Positions 1-10,280 of a stretch of 22,771 nucleotides of DNA are shown in pieces. How positions within the stretch are numbered: position 1 is the stretch's first letter; every line of letters begins with the position of its first letter. Source of the stretch: Larix sibirica (taxonomy: Eukaryota > Streptophyta > Pinopsida > Pinales > Pinaceae); contig NWUY0300044574.1 of the NCBI GenBank assembly GCA_004151065.3, forward strand, positions 34,315 through 57,085, written 5' to 3'. The notes under the pieces were generated by a model that did no database searches, had not been told where the DNA came from, and saw only the letters and a list, made by a program, of their open reading frames with translations. The position numbers and the translations under genes were made by a program.

Positions 1-902
1 TTTATTGCACCCCAAGTTGCAATTGCTAGTTAATTTAAAATGTGATATCTTGTTACAACAACAAAGAAAGTTATTCCCCAAATGTGGGTGTTTGCTCCAG
101 TGATGTTCTAAATGATGAGATTCATTAATGCTGGAGGGAGGTGTGGTGGGATGGCTGTCATGATCCTCCATGTTCCTCTTCTTCTAGTCACATCTATCGT
201 CACTACACATTCAATTATCCCTACTCCTCTTATATCGGAGGGAATAAACTCTTGTTGTTGGCTACCTAAAATGGCGCCTAGGCAGAGGGTGTGAAATAGG
301 AAAGGAGGCGAGGGGCGTTCACTGCAAGAATGAAACCATGCCAATCCAAAAACTCTTTTCTTTCAGGATGTCCCACCACATATTAAGTTCACTGTGGAAG
401 ATATGGATGCCTCCTGGCTTGAGAAACAAGTATTGGATGCATATTAGCAAGAGATAATTCACCCCTATTGGACTATAAAAACCATTTTGGCGAGGGTCCT
501 CTAGCACTAAGAATTTCAACATAATGTTGTTCTTGGCATGGTTAGGTGCATTAGGGAATAATTGTACATTATTCATAGACGCTTGGATGACTTGGTTGAA
601 CTAGTTGATGCCTGCTATCTGCTCTCAGCAAATCTCAATACTAGCTCTATGAGGGAAGCATAGAAACTAGTGGAGGGCCATAGTGGATCTGCACACCATT
701 AATGTGTTTTTTTAGCTATGTTATTCTTGTCCAGTCTTATGCTTATGTTAGTTTGTTTGCCCCATACCCCTATGTGGGAAGGCGTAATTTTGAAAATGGG
801 TTTGTAACTAGGTAGGATATTGTAGTCCATGGTGGGAACTCTATTTTTTTCAAAATTGCCACGTCTTAATCTCCCTTTTTGTATCATATACTCAAGCATG
901 AT
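1..902. other. No recognised gene
   Basis: Only short frames of 60-85 codons are open here, on both strands, and none resembles a family I know. The stretch around 320-690 is somewhat richer in open codons but is interrupted by stops in every frame, so I do not call a gene. It could be an old repeat relic. Confidence 0.4.
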
Positions 903-1058
903 GACCATCTAGGATCTCAATAGGCATCCAAGCTATGTATCTTTGCTTTTGTTTTTAAAATAATGTTTCCTTATTACTTGACCATCTAGGCTCTGAGTAG
1001 GCATCCAAGCTATGTATCTTTTCTTTTGTTTTTTAATATAATGTTTCTTTCTTACTTT
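903..1058. repeat. 77-bp tandem duplication, two copies
   Basis: The first copy starts at 903 and the second at 980. Both begin GACCATCTAGG, share GGCATCCAAGCTATGTATCT and end in a T-rich stretch with TAATGTTTC. Differences are mainly a few substitutions and T-run length changes. An A-rich stretch follows at about 1058-1080. No protein is evident. Confidence 0.85.
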
Positions 1059-1531
1059 AAAAAAAATAAAGAAAATTATAAGGAAAGATGTTCAATGTAC
1101 AAACCCTTTACTTTATGTACCAATTATTTTGGATCCTTTGTTCAAATAATTTCATAGATAAAAATTTATTATTTTCTTTAAATTTTGAATATGTCAAATA
1201 TTTTTAATGTTAAAAGATTAATATACTTACGTGTATGTCTTTGAAAATTAATTTTAAAATAGTTGTGATTATTATTTTATATTAACGAGAGAAAGTTGTG
1301 TTGCAGCATATCCTTGCCAAAAGAATGTGGGAGCAAAAAAAGATAAGGTAAAAAGAAAATCACTCAACCATAATGAAGAAAGCATCACTTGTAACATAGG
1401 GTATCCATTGGTGGAATTATACAAGCAAGGAATTTTGGGGTTTAACACCCAAACCATTATGAGTAAAATGATTCATTAATAAAATTAAAATATTAATAAT
1501 ACAAGGGGAAAAAACATTACATGCTAAATGC
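1059..1531. other. AT-rich DNA without gene
   Basis: It starts with an A-run and is strongly AT-rich to about 1270. A 61-codon frame on the minus strand (1272-1457) has no recognisable features. I see nothing else that can be supported. Confidence 0.5.
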
Positions 1532-1770
1532 TCAAATTTTGAATAGCATCGAAGGCAAAGTAAACAAGCGACGAGGCACTATTGAAAAATCCTTCAAGGA
1601 ACACAATGGAGCATGAACAAATATTGTGGATTGCTAACTGATAAGTAGCGGGGCACTATTAAATAAGCCTCCGACGAATACATGAACAAAAGGAGCACAA
1701 ACAAATATCACGAAGCACTAATTGATAAGTGGCGAGGCACTCTTAAATAATCCTCTGATGAATACACCAG
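1532..1770. repeat. Three-copy degenerate tandem repeat, unit 84-85 bp
   Basis: Copies begin near 1532, 1617 and 1701. Each has a CAAAT-rich start, a core of the type GCGAGGCACT.TTAAATAA, and an end resembling CCTCYGAYGAATACA. The second and third copies are more alike than either is to the first, and the third is truncated near 1770. The open frame starting at 1722 begins inside the array and is not supported as a gene. Confidence 0.75.
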
Positions 1771-2253
1771 CAAAGGCAATTAGGGAAAATATTTCCAACA
1801 TTCAACCAAACCGAAAACCCTGTACTGAACAGAAGAAGGTGTTTTGTGGAACTCTCATTAATAGATGCCATGACCGTTTGCAATGTATACAAGCAGTGGT
1901 TTCTATTCCTAGGATGCATGTAATGCCAAGACGATACCAATCTAACTCCATGCTCATTCATGGCATGCCTGTGATGGTAATGCCACGAAGGTAATTCTAA
2001 CCTACTGTAAGCGCCATTTCAATTTATTTTTTTGTAAGCTAGAGATAGAACCTTATATTGCCTTCATCAAAATATATAGTTTGATCGGGCCCTCTCTTAA
2101 TCAAGAAAACAAACCCCAAAATATAGTTTGAAATAGAGTTTGGAAATGTCATCCTTCCTAGGAAACCAAAGTTTTGCAGAAAAAAAGGAGAAAAACATAA
2201 CTATTGACAAATAATAGGGCTCATAAGCCGAATCAAAAAACGTCTAAACAAAG
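1771..2253. other. Unassigned DNA downstream of gag-like relic
   Basis: No gene recognised. Relative to the minus-strand gag-like relic that ends at 2254, this is downstream sequence in which every frame is broken. It could hold further decayed parts of the same retroelement. Confidence 0.4.
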
Positions 2254-2772
2254 CTAGAAGAGCAGACATAGCTGATTACTGGTGTAATCTTGCTGTCCAT
2301 CCCGGGTGGGATGGGTGGTCGGTTCTTTAGCCAGGGTGATCCCAAAGCACCGAGCGAACTGCTACCGGTTAAACATAATCTGCTTCAGGTAATTGAGCAG
2401 CATTTCATCTTGCTGGAGGAGAATTTCTGCCTAAGCCTCATTTCTGTCAGTGAGAGCTTTTCCCAGCACCAACTTCTGGGACCAGTGAAAATCCAGCATT
2501 TTCTGGTATAGGGTGGTCCGACCCCTAGTATTCCTTGGGTCGGGAACCAGGGCTTCGAACTCGCTGCAAATTTCTTCATCGGTAGTGCAACTGCGAGAAA
2601 TCCTGGCATCTTCTTCAGCATCCTGGATTTCGGCTTGAGCCCCCATCGGTATGTCTTTCTGAAACCTGCTGGCTTGATCAACCACCCCTCACATGAGGCA
2701 CATTGGTAGAGTGGAGGAAAAACTGCCTTGCTGCACAGAGCGGTGGGTGCAAACCCTTTTAGTGGGTGGCAT
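2254..2772 (-). pseudogene. Decayed gag-like reading frame of an LTR retroelement
   Basis: Reading from ATG at 2772, one frame continues for about 172 codons to a stop at 2256-2254, interrupted by TGA at 2691-2689, TAG at 2433-2431 and TAG at 2364-2362. The start reads MPPTKR and is followed by a Ser/Gln-rich stretch. The rest is hydrophilic and probably helical, with an acidic part (EIQDAEEDA) and a Gln/Leu-rich part (LLQQDEMLLNYLKQ). All three stops can be explained by single C-to-T changes in Arg or Gln codons, which argues that a once-functional protein decayed in place. A basic, Ser/Gln-rich start before a helical region is common in gag proteins of plant LTR retroelements, but I cannot name the family. 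No pol domains were found downstream, so the element is truncated or its remainder is unrecognisable. Confidence 0.45.
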
Positions 2773-3401
2773 GACTACGTTCTCTGCCAAAGGATCAGAA
2801 AGTAGGGAAAAACGAGAACCTGAAAGCTAAGGGAAGCGGGGGAGACAAGAGCTCCAAGCACCAGTAAGTTGAGAGTGCAGAGGACCAAAGGGTTGTGGGC
2901 ACTGTAGAACAAGGAGCTGAGGACTCGAAACCGCAGTGGCCGAAGAGAACCCGCGAGAGCAGAGAGCATAATTGCTAGGAGCAACGAATTAGTGAGGGCC
3001 AGGAGAACTAGATATTCTGCGAGAGCCAAGAGACGACCTTCAAATGGCAGATAACTAGCGAGCTGAATGTTCAGGAAAAAAAGAGTGGAGCCTTTGCGCA
3101 TTAAGGTGTGCTGCTAAGCATCGTCATTGTTAATGTAATTCTGAATGACACGCAGGTGAACCGAGATATCATCCCTGGAGCCAGTAATTGTCATGAAGGT
3201 GATATGACAGTACCATTCATAAAAATTCGTGGAAGCCATTCTAGCCAGAGCACAGAGTAGGGCGGGAGCAGCCGAAAGGACATTGCGCATGCTGGAGTGG
3301 TCAAGCAGCAAACGAGAGAAAGAGCTCCGGATGAAGAGCCAGCAGGGGGAGTTATGGAATTGCATGGGGAATGTGGAGGGAGGTGGGAAGCATGTGTTCA
3401 G
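2773..3401 (-). other. GC-richer region upstream of the gag-like relic (leader or LTR?)
   Basis: This stretch is visibly richer in G+C than its surroundings. On the minus strand one frame runs from about 3434 through 2775, broken only by a TAG at 3116-3114 that again fits CAG to TAG. The predicted peptide from 3101 is very Leu-rich and hydrophobic (for example LALAEYLVLLALTNSLLLAIM). That could be a membrane segment or simply a by-product of base composition. Its position just before the gag-like ATG suggests the untranslated leader or LTR of that element, and I prefer this reading. No primer-binding site was identified. Confidence 0.25.
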
Positions 3402-3690
3402 CCTCGTGAGTGGAGCAGGCGGGAAGGTGGGCATGCATGTGAGTAGGTGTGTGGCCTGTCCTCGTGGGAGACGTTTGGCAGATCATGCAGGCTGGCATGT
3501 GGTCATTCCTGGTGGGAGACACATGACCTATCATGTAGGCAGGCAAGTCATCTCCGTTGGCAGGCACATAGCAGGATTGGTAGGCACAAGGCAGGGCTTG
3601 GGGTGGGTCGTCTCTGCTAGCCAGCGCATGGTTGGGTTGGCTCTGCTGATTGCTGCTATTGGCAAGCACGTGGCTAGGCCTGGGGCCAGT
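3402..3690. repeat. Degenerate tandem repeat cluster, about 48-bp unit
   Basis: Two clear 48-bp units lie at 3459-3506 and 3507-3554, both starting TCCT.GTGGGAGAC and containing ATCATG.AGGC.GGCA. A related copy precedes them from about 3402, and more degenerate GGCAGGCAC/GGTAGGCAC pieces follow. Because 48 bp is 16 codons, the minus strand reads as a 16-residue repeat ending SPTR. The long open frames here on both strands probably follow from the repeat and not from a gene. Confidence 0.6.
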
Positions 3691-3741
3691 CACCTCCTTC
3701 AGCACCCGCTATGGGGTAGCACCATTTCAAATCCATCCTAA

Positions 3742-4960
3742 ATCCATACCCTTTTTTATCTAGACAAAATCCATGCCATTTCTATTTCTATCTCTACATT
3801 GTTTTAGCATGCAAATATTTCCATCTCCTATTGAGGATCGACATTGTAGTGTTGGAAAGATGGAATGATTCCTATGCTACAATGTCAATGCTATCATTAT
3901 CTATACATTTCCTTTCATTGATATGATCCAAAATTATTACCATTAATTAATGATAACCGCAGTGTGCTTTCAAGGTTTATGATAACCTAGATGTTGTGAA
4001 CATAACATGGGATCCGAGATGGTTTTTGTAGTCTTGATTCGCCCCCTATAGATCTTTCATAGTGCTAGAGAGACACTTAGATTCATGCATAGTGGGAAAC
4101 TATAAATGTTTCTTATGAATTTATTTGGAAATGTACATTATTTCAAGTTTTGCACACATCTAAACCCAGGTTTTGTATACACTTCAAAGTTGAAAGCTTG
4201 AGATTCAAATTTCCAATTTCACATTGATAGGTTCATTCTCTGTATAAATGCTAGATATCATAATCCACCTTAGACAAGCAATCCGGATTTGATAAATTTA
4301 GTGTTGAGATTCAAAAGCTTTAGATATGTATCATCCTGCTTTTCAACAACACACCACATCTACAAAGAACTTACACCTGTAGTGTAAAACTTCAACCTAC
4401 AGAGCTAAAAGAGGATTGTAGGCATGACATGGTGGTGACAGTGGAATGTAAGAGAAAACCCTGGTAGGTATCTATAAGCCTCTTATAGAACTGAATTATG
4501 TAAATACTTCCTAAATTGCCTATCCTATTACTATTTTATAGAACTAAAATATCAAATTACTTCATAAAAAATTTGTAATATGGGCATTCTTCAACTTCAA
4601 TCCACATGTCAACAACCATAGTGATTTAGCTCTGGATCATGGTCAATGGTAACAATACTAGTCCACTAGCCTTAATAAGTGTTTTCCTTGTAATTGTTTT
4701 TTGGAGAGGAACCTTATCCTTCTTATATTTAGAAAAACTCTTAAAACATTCTGTGAGAAACATTAATAAATCAAATTAGTGAATATTATTGCCTTAATGA
4801 ACCATGACCAAGTTAGAACCATTTCTCATAATAATCCATTAGAGAGTTGACTTTACACATAAAGAAAACATTGTTTTGAGTCAAATTGTCGAGTCTCATT
4901 TTCGTTGTTAGCTTGATGGTTTGATCACCCAATTAATTTCACACTGTTGATGCCCTTTTT
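3742..4960. other. No recognised feature
   Basis: AT-rich DNA with stop codons in all frames. No open frame above 60 codons, no tandem array and no RNA gene was recognised. Confidence 0.5.
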
Positions 4961-4973
4961 GTCGCTGGAATAG

Positions 4974-5123
4974 GTTGGGGTCAACGTTAAGGACAATGAT
5001 CCGATCCGGGAACTTCAAGGAACTCTACGTAAGGGTTCCCCTATTTCCCAGTGGTTGAAAATGACCACTACCGACGGATTTAAGCCTCTGTTGGATTTGT
5101 TTAAGTTTTATTCTGCTCTTTAA
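4974..5123 (+). other. Coding-like 49-codon fragment
   Basis: A frame opens directly after a TAG at 4971-4973 and runs to TAA at 5121-5123 without an ATG start. Its peptide is not low-complexity: it contains VKDNDPIRELQGTLRKG, followed by a Trp- and Lys-containing part and an LLDLFKFY end. Composition and Arg/Lys/Asp usage look more protein-like than the flanks. It may be an exon scrap or a retroelement fragment, but I do not recognise it and chance is possible. Confidence 0.2.
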
Positions 5124-5758
5124 GGGAGACTTAAGGTAAAAGAAAGAGTTAATCCTATGAAACCTAACTGGTGGATAAAGAAAATTAATATCTAGTTTCA
5201 GACATAAACATATGCCTAAAGAAAGTCAAATTTAATTGCTAAACTCTGTCACTGATAACATTTTAAAATATAATGAATACAAGAGAAAGATAAATCCTCC
5301 TATTCCATAAAAACCCTTATTGATGAATATTAACTAAAACATCCAATGATCAGATCAATTTTAATATGACTATATCAAAGTATCTAACTTAATGAGCAAA
5401 ATAAAGAAGTTAGTGAATTATGCATTAACATCTCAAAGTGTTATCAATCCAAAAAGAGCACCTATGATTATCATGAATAATGAGAAAACATTCTTACTAC
5501 CATGCAATCATAAAACATCAGCAATGAGCACATTATGATTGGACTCTTATGAATTTTAACATTCAAGATCATAATAACTCAATTAAAATAAAAGGAACAA
5601 CATCAGAAAAAGGAAACTTTATCTTGATCCACGTGGAAACCAAATGCAGTCTAGATCCATCTTCCATTAACAGGTTTGCAAAAAATTACAATCAAGTATT
5701 TTAGAGACAAATGCTCTGACATGGCTGACATAAAAAATTACATTAGAGTTTCCCCTAG
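5124..5758. other. AT-rich DNA beyond the polypurine tract
   Basis: No gene. If the minus-strand relic at 5873-9401 belonged to an LTR element, its 3' LTR would be expected here, just beyond the tract at 5759-5774. I looked by eye for a matching copy right of 9402 and found none. Confidence 0.35.
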
Positions 5759-5774
5759 CTTCCCCCTTTTTCTC
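5759..5774 (-). other. Polypurine tract
   Basis: On the minus strand these 16 bases are purines only (GAGAAAAAGGGGGAAG). They lie about 100 bp downstream of the end of the long minus-strand relic. A purine tract in this place primes plus-strand synthesis in LTR retroelements, so it supports the retroelement reading. A purine run can also occur by chance. Confidence 0.45.
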
Positions 5775-5872
5775 ATCCCTCTAAATAAAAATAAATACCA
5801 TTACAAATCAGTCCATGGATCCACAAAAGGAGGCCAATTGTCCTACATTTAAGAGATACAAATCTAATTTCC

Positions 5873-8800
5873 CTAATTTGGATTAGTTATATGATCCTTC
5901 CATGCAGCGTATACATCCAACATGTGGGAAATATCAGTATAATCTGCGTGCTCAAGTTGTAGTTGGGCCTTGCACAAGTAGGATTTAATATCCTTGTTGC
6001 GGATCTTAGACCATGAATCTAGGAAACTCTGCAGGGTAACCTACAATTGATTAAAAACCATAATGAAGGATCTGAAAAGGGAGATGTCTAGTTGAGTAGC
6101 ATCACATATGGATTGAGCGATTTGCTCCATCTGGTCAACCACCTCAACAAGCCTCAATTTAGCTGGCACCAAATCTGCCAACTCAGCAAAAACAGGCATC
6201 TCCATGATCTCCAAATGATTATCTGTCAACATCCATTGTCTAGCACATATTTTTTGCCCCTTTTCAATCGTTTGAGCAACTTCTTCACAAATAAGTCCCC
6301 AAGACTTGATCGAAATTCTAGTTCTCATTAATTTCACCTGATCAAGTCGAGGAATAGTCTGCGAGATATTTTTCAAATGTGCCTGCCACTGACACAATTT
6401 TTCATAAGCTAAATGTGCTTTCTTTCTTCTATCAACATGGTCATACAAACGATCTTCCAAACCCTCAAAGGAATTAAAATAATCCTGAATTTCATTGAGA
6501 CCCAAAAAATACTGAGTCTGAGTTTGCTTGAGCTTACTGTTGTAGGAGATAGCTTCATCTTTGAATTCTTGAACAGTCAATTTGAAAAACTCAAAGAAAG
6601 AAATATGTTCTTTAGTTTGCTCTAGTTGAAATTTAAGATCAACTAAAGCATTAGCTTGCTCCAACACCTTTTCTTCATCAATCTGATTTTGTTGTGTGAG
6701 CTACTGGATTTGACTTTGAAAATCCCGTAGAATAGTATTATGCTCAGCTTTTAAATCTTCATTCTGTTTTGCCAGGGTTTGTTGAAGGGAATCTTTCTCT
6801 GCTTGAAGTGCCAAGTTTTTAGCCTTTTCCTGTTCCAATGTAGCATTTAAAGTAGAGACAATCAAAATTGGCTCCAATAAAATCCCCCATGGCATCAAAA
6901 ACATCAATTGCCTCTCTCTGAGGATTATCTGTGGCTTGCTTCCAAATAATATGATTAGGGGCTAGCCCAACTTGAACCTACCCTGAAGTGGTAGTCTTTG
7001 GTGATTTTTTTATTATTGCCTTTCTTCTTTTATTGAAGCAATAATCTCCTAGGACCACCATAGCATCTTCACCAAAATATACTATGTCTTTTGTTGTAGA
7101 AGTTAATAGCCCGATGGATGGAAAAATAGGAACAATTTGACTCACAGTGGTAGCCATTGACTATGATGGGCTCTAATAGGTCAATGGATTAAGTTGAGAG
7201 GAAGAAGACATGGCAGACAATGTAGAAGGAAGAAGTGTAGCAGCTTGGGTGTCGGTCTAAGGTTGTGAAGAAGTCATATTTGGGATTGATGAAAGACCGA
7301 GTTGAGTGTTTGTAGGTTGTTGAACAATGGTCTGATTAGCTAGAGTATTCAATGTAGTGATAGTGGGTGGATCATAAATATGTGTGGATGTGTCAAAAGG
7401 CTTAGGTGTAGTAGATGGATTATGAGGTGAACTAGATACATCTTGTTGCATAAGGTTCATCTACAGTAGGTGTATCTGACATGCCACTATCTTGATATTG
7501 GTGAGGGATATTACCATTTACAATTTGGGTGGAATTTTCAACCAATGTTGTGAGGGTTCTTGAGTCACGAGTGTAGGATTGACTACTTCTACAGGTTGCT
7601 CTTTCTCTAAATCAATAATTTCACTAGTAGAAGTATGCAAAGGGGGATTGACTACCAATTTAGCCGACTTCTCAATCTTAACATAAATATTAGAAAGTAT
7701 TTTAGAAAAAGAGGAAGCATCATAAACATATTGAGTGTGAGTGGATGACTTACTTTGAAGAGCCTGGGTCTTCTGTATAAGTAGGTTGAGTTTTTGGATA
7801 GGAGTAGTAGAAGAACCCTGTACCATAGTCTTCTTACCTTGTTTTTTGTCCAACTCTTGCTGTGTGGTGGGATGAGGTACAACTAGGCTCAGGACAATGG
7901 CTTTGTTAGCATCTTCCAAGGCTTCTCTAGCAACATCTTGTTGTTGTTGGAAGAACATGTTCCTTTCTTCCACTAGTTTGATTTTATGTTACTAATGTGC
8001 TTCATGTACTAGAAGCCTTTTCCCCGCATCAGATAATTTTTTGAGCACTTCCTCAAAAGAATGAGAATTTTGATATATGAAGTTGTCACGTTGGACTTCA
8101 TGTACATAAGAATTATTTAGGTGGGCTTGGACAAAATGTTCTTCTATAGGACCCTTTGGGTCATGCATTCTTGTTACTGCAAACCCTATCTTGAGCCAAT
8201 CCATTTCCTTGGCTAAGGTGATGCCATGGGTTGCATTTGAAATGACCAGGTGTCCAATATACAGTGGAAATTTGGGCCAAGCTGTCCTCTTTGAGGAATG
8301 ACACTGGCCATGAACTCCCTCATACACAGTCCGATAGGCTACCTTTGAGAGCACCATTCTATTTGGGACAATCCCAAGAAGGAGGTGAACTGACTTGCTT
8401 CCCCAAATCCTCATATAAGTGAAATGTTCTCCCACATACCAATCCCCCATAGTGTAAATTAGGGAAATGGCATCCTCATAAATTCTAGGAGCAACCCTTT
8501 TGAAAATGGCATAATAAGTTGCACTAATAAACTTGTCACAAATGTCATAGAAGTGGGGGGTGTAATTATCTCCCCATAAAATGGAACAATAGATATGAAT
8601 GGGGGGCTTCTCCCTGGTCCAATGCCAGCTCATTGCAGCATAGGAAAATGATGCACACATAATATCCATCATGTACGCCGACATAGAAAACCTGGGTTTC
8701 TTGACTATTGGGGTTTTCTTTGCTGCCGCAATGGCATCCCGAAATGTAACTGAAAATATTTGGGCCCAGTTGAAAATCTTACCTGTCGCAGTGATGTAAT

Positions 8801-9401
8801 GAGCCAGGGGATCCCATTCCAGTTTGAAATACCGACAAGTCTCAACTCCATAGAATCGGCACAACATAGCCGCCAACAGTTTGTATGGCTCTCTGAGAAA
8901 AGTAATTTGGTATTGCCTATTAGGTTTGAGGAAAAATGTGCCTAGTTCATCCATCCAGGACTTATACATCACGTCAGGTTCATACTTTGCCTCAAATTAT
9001 CTAATGAAGTCTTGCGTGAGTAACTGTTGGGGAGTCTTTAGGTTATAAATCTTGGCAAAAGTGTCAGGTTTGAAGGATGCATAAACAATCTAGTCGAAAT
9101 CCATGAAAGTACTGGTTGGGATATCCGCGTAATCAATCATCCATTTCACTAGGTCCGTGAATGGCATTACCATAGGTTATGCAACGATCGCATGCAATTG
9201 GGAATTACTGATATTATGATACAGTGGGGTGTCATCCTTGAACTCAGAGAATTCATCCTCGTCGAAAATGATATAAATCCTTGATCAATCAAGGAAGAGG
9301 GTGTCTGCAACTCTGCCATTTGTATCTGAGTATAACCCGAAGTTAGGGTCCTTGAATTTCAATTCCTCAGCCGTGGCCTTGGACCTAGTTCTCTTTGCCA
9401 T
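5873..9401 (-). pseudogene. Large decayed ORF of unrecognised family (retroelement-like, coiled-coil C-terminus)
   Basis: From ATG at 9401 (MAKRTRSKATAEELKFKDP) one frame can be followed through single stops at 9287-9285 (TGA), 9179-9177 (TAA), 9092-9090 (TAG), 8999-8997 (TAA) and a TAG-TAA pair at 7994-7989, to a stop at 7520-7518. The longest uninterrupted part, about 326 codons, ends at 7992. Two compensating shifts near 7530 and 7450 and another near 6870 lead into a frame that runs, with TAGs at 6703-6701 and 6043-6041, to 5875-5873. The total is about 1,180 codons. Codons 1-465 look globular and rich in aromatic residues (for example MSWHWTREKPPIHIY). Next comes a Gln-rich helix (FFQQQQDVAREALEDANKA), a Ser/Thr/Pro/Gln-rich linker of about 250 codons, and a long heptad-like coiled coil (about 6900-6100). 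I see no protease, reverse transcriptase, integrase or zinc knuckle. A gag-like or captured host protein in a non-autonomous retroelement is my best guess; a plant mobile-domain-type protein is another. The decay is certain, the identity is not. Confidence 0.55.
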
Positions 9402-9800
9402 GTTGAAACAACTATGCCTACAAAAGCTGAAAGCTAACATAAGTAATCCATAAATGCTCAAACAATATATCAGGATGCAATAACCAAACCATACTTGTGA
9501 TTAAGTTAGCAAATCAAGCAAGTAGAAAGAATCGAACACTGAATGTCGAACTACTGAGATGTTTGGGTGAGAAGCTATTGTGTTGAAATGGCCGAAAAAT
9601 TTCAAATTTTGGTTAAGTATGTATTAAGTCAGATTGCCATTAATTACAGTAGTTAGTGAACTAGGAATGACAGTTAAGTTCTAAACCATTAATCGACTTG
9701 ATTGGTCAGCACATAATTCGAAAAAATTTGGTGCGTGCAGCAGGATATGGCATTGGACGCATAAGTTGGACTGACGACGTGGGTTCCCACAAAAGTCATG
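9402..9800. other. Leader between hairpin array and the long relic ORF
   Basis: No open frame of note and no tRNA-primer-binding motif recognised on the minus strand. It separates the long minus-strand relic from the hairpin repeat array and is probably part of the same repeat family. Confidence 0.35.
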
Positions 9801-10280
9801 AGTCGGGAGTCGGGGGTGAAGTTTGGAATTCGATCATAAATACGCCGAATACCGACTTCTGCATTGACGATTACAAAATAGTCGGGATTCGAGGGTCGGG
9901 GTGAATAACTTGTGATAAATCAAAACTTCCCGACTATCGACTTCTGCTAGTCAAGGTGCTGAAAATTTGGGAGTCGAGATTTGGGGACAAGAAATAATGT
10001 CAGTGTGAAAGCTCGTCGACTGCCAACTTCTGCATTGTGTTCATGTAAAAGTCGGGAGTCGGGAGTCGAAGTGAAAAATTGAGATCGAAATAAACCATCC
10101 CGACTTTCGCAATTTTATTCACTTTAAAAAGTCAAGGGTCGGGAGTTGGGGACATAAACACAATTAGAGATCTAGCGTCCCGATTTCCGACTTCCGCAAA
10201 AATATTTTAAGCGAAGAATTCGGGAGTCGAGAGACTTAAACCAATTTTGGTGAATTTAGTTCCAACTTCCGACTTTTTCT
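9801..10280. repeat. Array of six 79-89-bp hairpin-capable units
   Basis: Units begin near 9801, 9880, 9966, 10050, 10130 and 10219. Each opens with a G-rich arm of the type AGTCGGGAGTCGGG and carries, 43-49 bp later, a C-rich arm of the type CCCGACT.YCGACTTC (near 9845, 9929, 10013, 10098, 10177 and 10262). The two arms are close to reverse complements, so every unit could form a stem of about 12-15 bp with a loop of about 30 nt in DNA or RNA. The spacers are AT-rich and poorly conserved, while the arms are kept. The array is CpG-rich compared with its surroundings. The 68-codon frame at 9698-9904 overlaps the start of the array and is not a gene. Confidence 0.8.

Noticed and set aside
1532-1770. 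CRISPR-like array
   Set aside because: Repeats are degenerate and adjacent without unique spacers, and the genome is a plant's.
3229-3741. 170-codon plus-strand ORF
   Set aside because: Half of it lies in the degenerate 48-bp repeat cluster, the predicted protein is repeat-derived (GRH/HVG runs), and no domain is visible.
9698-9904. 68-codon plus-strand frame near the hairpin array
   Set aside because: It runs into the repeat units, has no similarity to any family, and its openness follows from the repeat composition.
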